Assembly: GCF_030816295.1 (NCBI RefSeq)
Contig: NZ_JAUSXV010000001.1
Coordinates: 1,178,001 to 1,242,000, forward strand
Reading direction: 5' to 3'
DNA: 64,000 nt
Origin: Microbacterium natoriense
Lineage (GTDB): Bacteria > Actinomycetota > Actinomycetes > Actinomycetales > Microbacteriaceae
Shown: piece after piece, positions 59,394 to 64,000 of the stretch
Layout: each line of letters opens with the position of its first letter
Position numbering within the stretch: position 1 is the stretch's first letter
Program-made: the position numbers and the translations under genes
The notes under the pieces: model-generated
Seen by the model: only the letters and a program-made list of their open reading frames with translations
What the model was told of the DNA's origin: nothing
Databases searched by the model: none

Positions 59394-62164
59394 GCGCGCA
59401 CGGCGTCGTCGACGCGGGCGAGCACATCGGGCGGGGTGAACATGAGAGCGGTCGACAGCGGTCGACCCGCACCCCACACGGTCCCTGAGCGCACGGCCTC
59501 GGCGCGGTCGGGATCGATCTCGGCGAGAGTGCCGAGCAGCGCACGGTACGCCCGCGGGTCGTCGATCACATCGGCGAGCGAGGCGTGCAGGCCCGGCAGG
59601 GCGGGAAGAGCGGATGCCGCGGGCTCCCGATACCGCCACTCGTGCGTACCGGATCGCACCGCTTCGGGCGCGCCAGGCACCGACACCTCGGCGGTGGTGT
59701 TCGCGGGGACGACCGCGGTGACAACGACGTCGTCCCCGTCGCGCACCCAGGAGACCGAGGCGGTGCCGTAGGGCGTCTCGTGCCGGGCGGACGCATGGTC
59801 GAGCGCCGTGAGCGGTCGAGGGGCTATTCGCAGCCGACGGTAACCGGGGGCAGCGGGGGCGAGGCCGGCCACCGTGCGATGCAGCCAGTCGGCGACCGCG
59901 CCGAGCGCGTAGTGGTTGAACGAGGTCATCTCACCCGGGTTGACCGATCCGTCGGGAAGCAGCGAGTCCCAGCGTTCCCACACGGTGGTCGCGCCCTGCG
60001 TGACCGGGTACAGCCACGAGGGGCACTCGGTCTGCAGCAGCAGGCGTTCGGCGGTGGCGAGGTGCCCGGTGTCCGTGAGGGCGTCGGCGACGAGCGGGGT
60101 GCCGACGAAGCCCGTGGCGATGCGGTAGCCGCCTTCGCGGACGAGCGCCGCGAGGCGGTCGCCGAGAGCGGCGCGCTGCGCGGCATCCGTCACGAGCTCG
60201 AACTCGAGGGCGAGAGCGTAGGCGGTGACGGCGTCGCTCATCATTCGCCCGGCCGGAGTCACGTACTCGGCGATGAAGGCCGCGCGGCTGCGCTCGGCGA
60301 GAGCGGCATATGTCGCGGCATCCGTCTCGTTCCCGAGCAGGCGTGCGGCATCCGCCACCTGCCGCAGCGACTGGGCGAGGTACGCCGAGGCGACGATGTC
60401 GGAATCGACCTTCGCCTTGCCGGGCTGGTCTGGCGGAGCGGCCGGATCGAGCCAGTCGCCGAGCTGCATGCGTCCAGCCCACAGGCCGCTGTCGCCGGCG
60501 TCGCGGAGGACCGCATCGACCCAGTCGCGCATGCTCGGGTACTGCGCGGCGAGCACCGCGCGGTCGCCGAAGCGCTCGAACAGCACCGTGGGCACGACGG
60601 TCGCGGCATCGCCCCACGCGGCGGGAGTCGCTCCGCCGGATGCGCCGAACCCGGGGAGCGCGGCGGGGACGACGAGAGGCACCGCTCCGTGGTTGCGCCC
60701 CTGCTCGAACGCGAGGTCGCGCAGCCAGGAGGTGAGGAAGCCGTCGCAGTCGTACAGGAAGCTCGCGGTCGGGGCGAACACCTGGATGTCGCCGGTCCAG
60801 CCCAGCCGCTCGTCGCGCTGCGGGCAGTCGGTCGGGATCGACAGGAAGTTGCCGCGCATGCCCCACACGACGTTCTCGTGCAGACGGCTCACCAGGGGGT
60901 CGGATGCCTCGAACCAGCCCGTGCGGGTCATGTCGGTGTGCAGCACCACGGCCTCGACGTCGGCAGGGGAGACGTCGAGGCCGGTGATCTCGGCGTAGCG
61001 GAAGCCGTAGAAGGAGAAGTGCGACTCCAGCACGTCGTCGTCGCCCGACAGATCGAAGGTCGCGGTCGCTGCGGCGTTGCGCAGCGGCCGCAGCGCGAGC
61101 TCGCCGTCTTCGAGGACTTCGGCGTGCCGGACGACCAAGCGGGTGCCGGCGGGTGCCGTGGCGCGGATGCGGAGGCGTCCGACCAGGTTCTGGCCGAAGT
61201 CGAGGATGCGGCCGCCCGATGGCGTCGCGATCACCTCGGCCACGGGGAGCGTCTGAATTCGTCGGACCGGCGGGGCGATGCGCGCCTCGGGCACCGGGAC
61301 GTGCTCGAATCCGGGCAGGGCGGCGGCGCCCACGCGCGCCGGCGTCCACGCGGTCGCGGCGCGGCGCAGGTCCTGATGCTCCCCGGGGTAGATGCCGCTG
61401 TCGACGACAGGGCCGTCGCCCGCGGCCTGCCAGTCGGCGCCGGTCGCGGCGAGAGTCTCGACGACGCCGTCTGCGTAGGTCACGCGCAGCTGGGCGAGGA
61501 ACGAGGGCTGGGTGCCGTAGAGGCGGTCAGTGAACGTGAAGAAGCCGTACTTCTCGGTGTACCAGGCGCCGGCGATCGTGGCGCTCAGGTCGTTCCTCCC
61601 CTGGCGGAGGAGGGCGGTGACGTCGACGGTCTCGTGCACGAGCCGATCACGGTAGGCCGTCCACCCGGGGGCGAGCACGTCGTCCGAGACCGGCGCGCCG
61701 TTCACCGCGGGCTCGGCGACCCCGAGGGCCGACCAGAACAGCAGCGCGCGTTCGACGGGCCGGTCGAGCGTGAACTCCGTGCGCACCTCGGCGGGCTGCG
61801 CCTCGCGCTCGGCGTCTGCCAGGCCGACCGGCTGGGCGATCCACTCGCCGTCGGCGAGGAACCCTGCCGACACGGTCAGCGGGGAGCTCCAGTCGGTCTG
61901 AGCACCGGACGAGGCGGTGACGCGCACGCGTACGTCCCGGCTGTCGCCGGGCGTGAGCGGCTCGAACGGCCACGCGACGAGTGCGCTGTCCGCCCCGTCG
62001 ACGACGACCGACTGCACCCCGTCGGTGAGCTCCGCCGACGACTGCAGCCAACCGGCATCCGTCGTCGTGACGATCCAGCTCAGACGAGGCGTCGGCGTCG
62101 CGACGAAGGTCGTGTCGTCGCGCAGCTCCGCCTTCAGCGTCGCGATGCGAGCAGCATCCGTCAT
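59381..62164 (-). CDS. Alpha-L-rhamnosidase (GH78)
   Basis: 927-residue cytoplasmic enzyme that releases terminal alpha-L-rhamnose. N-terminal beta-sandwich domains (PRLSWIVTTTDAGW, WIAQPVGLADAEREAQPAEVRTEF), the bacterial rhamnosidase N region (LFWSALGVAEPAVNGAPVSDDVLAPGWTAYRDR), the family D domain (RILDFGQNLVGRLRI, YAEITGLD), an (alpha/alpha)6 barrel with TDCPQRDERLGWTGDIQVFAPTASFLYD (acidic catalytic residues) and GMRGNFLSIP, and a C-terminal domain ending near RVDDAVRAATA. The ATG overlaps the GH43 stop (ATGA at 62161-62164), so both are coupled. Confidence 0.95.
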   Translation of the reverse strand: MTDAARIATLKAELRDDTTFVATPTPRLSWIVTTTDAGWLQSSAELTDGVQSVVVDGADSALVAWPFEPLTPGDSRDVRVRVTASSGAQTDWSSPLTVSAGFLADGEWIAQPVGLADAEREAQPAEVRTEFTLDRPVERALLFWSALGVAEPAVNGAPVSDDVLAPGWTAYRDRLVHETVDVTALLRQGRNDLSATIAGAWYTEKYGFFTFTDRLYGTQPSFLAQLRVTYADGVVETLAATGADWQAAGDGPVVDSGIYPGEHQDLRRAATAWTPARVGAAALPGFEHVPVPEARIAPPVRRIQTLPVAEVIATPSGGRILDFGQNLVGRLRIRATAPAGTRLVVRHAEVLEDGELALRPLRNAAATATFDLSGDDDVLESHFSFYGFRYAEITGLDVSPADVEAVVLHTDMTRTGWFEASDPLVSRLHENVVWGMRGNFLSIPTDCPQRDERLGWTGDIQVFAPTASFLYDCDGFLTSWLRDLAFEQGRNHGAVPLVVPAALPGFGASGGATPAAWGDAATVVPTVLFERFGDRAVLAAQYPSMRDWVDAVLRDAGDSGLWAGRMQLGDWLDPAAPPDQPGKAKVDSDIVASAYLAQSLRQVADAARLLGNETDAATYAALAERSRAAFIAEYVTPAGRMMSDAVTAYALALEFELVTDAAQRAALGDRLAALVREGGYRIATGFVGTPLVADALTDTGHLATAERLLLQTECPSWLYPVTQGATTVWERWDSLLPDGSVNPGEMTSFNHYALGAVADWLHRTVAGLAPAAPGYRRLRIAPRPLTALDHASARHETPYGTASVSWVRDGDDVVVTAVVPANTTAEVSVPGAPEAVRSGTHEWRYREPAASALPALPGLHASLADVIDDPRAYRALLGTLAEIDPDRAEAVRSGTVWGAGRPLSTALMFTPPDVLARVDDAVRAATA

Positions 62165-63675
62165 TCGTCGTCTCCTTCTGCGCTCCAGCTGAGCAGAGCG
62201 ACGGCGCCGGTCACGGCGTACACGCCGATGACGCGGCCGGTGAACGACTCCGCGGTCTCGGATGCGAGGAACCGTCCGTCGACCTGGGCGAGATCGATGC
62301 GCTCGCCGCCGACCGTGGCGGCGAGGTGGAACACGTCGCTCGTGCGGGGGAATCCGCCGCTCCCCTCAGGGCGGCGCGAGTCGATGTGCAGGTCGACCAC
62401 GCCGCCGGAGAACGGGGCCGTCCACTCCTGCACGAGGTCGGCGACGACGGCGCGTGCGATGATCACGCCGTTCCCCGCCTCGATCTCGACGTGGAAGCGC
62501 TCGTCGTAGCGCACGGCGAGGCCTCCTGTGCCGTCGCCGACGTCGATGCGCGCGGTCGTCGCGCAGGTCAGATGCTCCTGCCGCCGGCCGACGAAGACGG
62601 GCCGGGGGTCGTTCATGGTGCGGCCGTCGCCGTGCAGCACGATCGCGTCGGGACGGGCATCGAGATCGACGAGGGATGCCGGGGTGGCGCGCACCGCGAT
62701 CCACTCGCCGTCGAGCTCGCGGGTCTCGGCGAAGTCGATGTCGACGCGGGTACCCGGACGCACGTTCAGCTGCACGGGGTCGATGGCCGGCCAGCCGTTC
62801 TCCTCCCAGCGCACCGCCGTCACGAAGGTCTCGCGCCCGAGAGCAGAGAACGCGCGCGTCATGCTCCGGGGGCGCACGCCGAGCAGCACGCACAGCCAGT
62901 CGCCGTCCGGACCGATCACGAGGTCGCCGTGGCCGGTGTTCTGGATCGGCCGGATCGTCGATCGTGCCGAGACCAGCGGATTCTGCGGAGCGGTCTCGAA
63001 CGGGCCTTCCGGGGAGTCGCCGCGGGCGATCGACACCCCGTGCCCGCGTTCGGTGCCGCCCTCGGCGATCATGAGGTACCAACGGCCGTCGACCGCGTAG
63101 AGGTGCGGAGCCTCGGGGAACTGCCCGCCCGTGCCCGACCAGACCGAACGCGGCTCCTCAAGGGCGACGTGGTTCTCGAGGTCCACGCGCACCTGCTGGA
63201 TGCCGAGGTGCTGACCCGCGCCCTCGCCGCCGAGGATCAGGCCCGAGAACGTGATGTAGACGGTTCCGTCCTCGCCCCACGCGATGTCGGGGTCGATGCC
63301 GTCGATGGAGCCAGAGCCGTCGTGCTTCAGGATCAGGTCGCCGTCGCTCCACGCCCCCGCGGCGTCGGTGGCGGTGAAGTGCAGCATGCCCCGGCCCATC
63401 GCGTCGGTGATGACGAGGTGGAACACGCCGTCGCGGTGCCGGATCGTCGGCGCCCACGCCCCGCCCGCGGTCGGCACATCCTCGACCGCGAGCTGACCGG
63501 GCCGAGTGGCGACGTGGCCGATGAGCTCCCAGTTCTCGAAGTCGGTCGAGCGGTGGATCGGGATGCCCGGCAGGTACTCGAAGGTCGACGTGGCCAGGAA
63601 CCACTCGTCTCCCACACGGACGACCGAGGGGTCGGGGTGGAAGCCGTTGATGAGGGGGTTGTGCAGCGTGGTCAT
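62161..63675 (-). CDS. Glycoside hydrolase family 43 (arabinofuranosidase/xylosidase-like)
   Basis: 504-residue five-bladed beta-propeller enzyme plus C-terminal beta-sandwich (~330-500). NPLINGFHPDPSVVRVGDEWFLATSTFEYLPGIPIHRSTDFENWELIGH is the typical GH43 opening with the catalytic Asp in HPDPS; IDPDIAWGEDGTVYITFSG and GQFPEAPHLYAVDGRWYLMIAEGG (general-acid Glu in PEAPH) complete the site. Expected to remove alpha-L-arabinofuranose or beta-xylose. ATG at 63675; there are 29 bases to the preceding hydrolase stop. Coupled to the rhamnosidase. Confidence 0.94.
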   Translation of the reverse strand: MTTLHNPLINGFHPDPSVVRVGDEWFLATSTFEYLPGIPIHRSTDFENWELIGHVATRPGQLAVEDVPTAGGAWAPTIRHRDGVFHLVITDAMGRGMLHFTATDAAGAWSDGDLILKHDGSGSIDGIDPDIAWGEDGTVYITFSGLILGGEGAGQHLGIQQVRVDLENHVALEEPRSVWSGTGGQFPEAPHLYAVDGRWYLMIAEGGTERGHGVSIARGDSPEGPFETAPQNPLVSARSTIRPIQNTGHGDLVIGPDGDWLCVLLGVRPRSMTRAFSALGRETFVTAVRWEENGWPAIDPVQLNVRPGTRVDIDFAETRELDGEWIAVRATPASLVDLDARPDAIVLHGDGRTMNDPRPVFVGRRQEHLTCATTARIDVGDGTGGLAVRYDERFHVEIEAGNGVIIARAVVADLVQEWTAPFSGGVVDLHIDSRRPEGSGGFPRTSDVFHLAATVGGERIDLAQVDGRFLASETAESFTGRVIGVYAVTGAVALLSWSAEGDDE

Positions 63676-63704
63676 GCGCGGTGCCTTCCGGAGGCGGGAG
63701 AGGA

Positions 63705-64000
63705 TCAGGAGAGGATGCGGCCGAGATCGCGGGCGAGCGCGACGGCGCGCGGGTCTGCGCCGCCGGGCCACGGACCGCGGGCGATGGTCCACGCGAAGGC
63801 GAGGCCGGTGTCGGGGTCGACGCAGGCGAGGGCGCCCATCGCTCCGTCGTGCCCGAAGGCGCGCGGGCCGCCGAAGGCGAGCTGCTGCGAGGGCTTCTGG
63901 AACACGATCGCGTGCGCGCGGTCGTGCTGGTGCAGCACCTCGTCGTAGCCGCGGATCTGCTGCTGCCCGACCTGCGACACGGTGTCGGCCGAGAGGAAGG
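63705..64000 (-). CDS. Beta-lactamase-fold serine hydrolase, C-terminal part (5' end outside window)
   Basis: Only the last ~98 codons lie in the window; the frame is open at the right edge. The visible part (IVFQKPSQQLAFGGPRAFGHDGAMGALACVDPDTGLAFAWTIARGPWPGGADPRAVALARDLGRIL) matches the C-terminal region of class C beta-lactamase/esterase-like proteins, where FGHDG is the KTG-equivalent (here H-D-G) strand. In a glycan operon it is probably an esterase for acetyl or other acyl substituents. First visible gene of the minus-strand cluster. Confidence 0.82.
   Translation of the reverse strand, partial: FLSADTVSQVGQQQIRGYDEVLHQHDRAHAIVFQKPSQQLAFGGPRAFGHDGAMGALACVDPDTGLAFAWTIARGPWPGGADPRAVALARDLGRILS

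Noticed and set aside
59585..62509. 974-codon open frame opposite GH78
   Set aside because: Antisense shadow of the rhamnosidase, low-complexity Arg/Gly/Asp sequence.

Overview
The window is high-GC actinobacterial chromosome. Codon use, leaderless promoters, ATGA/GTGA gene overlaps, the ppa / tilS-hpt-ftsH-folEPBK / lysS neighbourhood and a very common GCATCC/GGATGC hexamer all point to Microbacteriaceae, most likely Microbacterium; this is inference, because no 16S gene is present. I read about 62 protein genes (one cut at each window edge), four tRNAs, one strong small-RNA candidate, several operators and terminators, and families of short dispersed repeats. There is no insertion sequence, prophage, CRISPR array or rRNA.

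Layout. 1-1417: C-terminally cut undecaprenyl-phosphate sugar transferase. 1.7-3.6 kb: LtrA-like membrane protein and a TetR regulator. 3.6-3.82 kb: predicted ~155-nt RNA with two hairpins that each present a UCCCCAG loop, ending in an 18-bp hairpin. 3.9-7.8 kb: Tat/lipoprotein intradiol dioxygenase, a small protein and a fatty-acid desaturase that carry similar 5' hairpins, then a MarR/DUF998 pair. 7.8-14 kb: DivIVA-like coiled coil, a DUF2071 protein, a NarL-type two-component system with a SHOCT membrane peptide, and an AEC transporter. 14.3-17.8 kb: beta-helix plus tandem CbxX-type AAA+ protein, apparently coupled to a 33-residue leader ORF. 18.0-18.3 kb: tRNA-Glu/Asp/Phe. 18.5-20.5 kb: M23 peptidase and ppa. 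20.5-23.9 kb: LysR, MHS transporter and 3-hydroxybutyrate dehydrogenase-like SDR, probably one catabolic module.

24-40.5 kb is the housekeeping core: tilS, then an interruption (DoxX, TetR, DUF937, PEP-mutase-like), then hpt, ftsH, folE-folP-folB-folK, DUF3180, two PH-domain membrane proteins and a DUF2520 protein in a tightly overlapping run, then a divergent DUF2207 protein and lysS. 40.5-50 kb: DUF4192, cardiolipin synthase, lipoprotein, lipid kinase, sigma factor, serS with an HAD phosphatase, tRNA-Ser and an LCP cell-wall ligase. 50-64 kb is accessory: TetR plus GH3 beta-glucosidase; MarR plus SDR; a second LtrA with an SDR and an AraC regulator; and a minus-strand glycan-degradation operon (serine hydrolase, GH43, GH78 alpha-L-rhamnosidase, DUF5060/DUF5605 hydrolase) for a rhamnose- and arabinose/xylose-containing plant polymer.

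Cross-cutting signals: at least sixteen start codons lie exactly six bases after a TANNNT hexamer (leaderless transcripts); two short repeat families have been absorbed into the translated ends of folE, lysS, serS and the HAD gene; and the leader of the first gene carries three CTGGGGA sites complementary to the loops of the predicted RNA at 3.66 kb.
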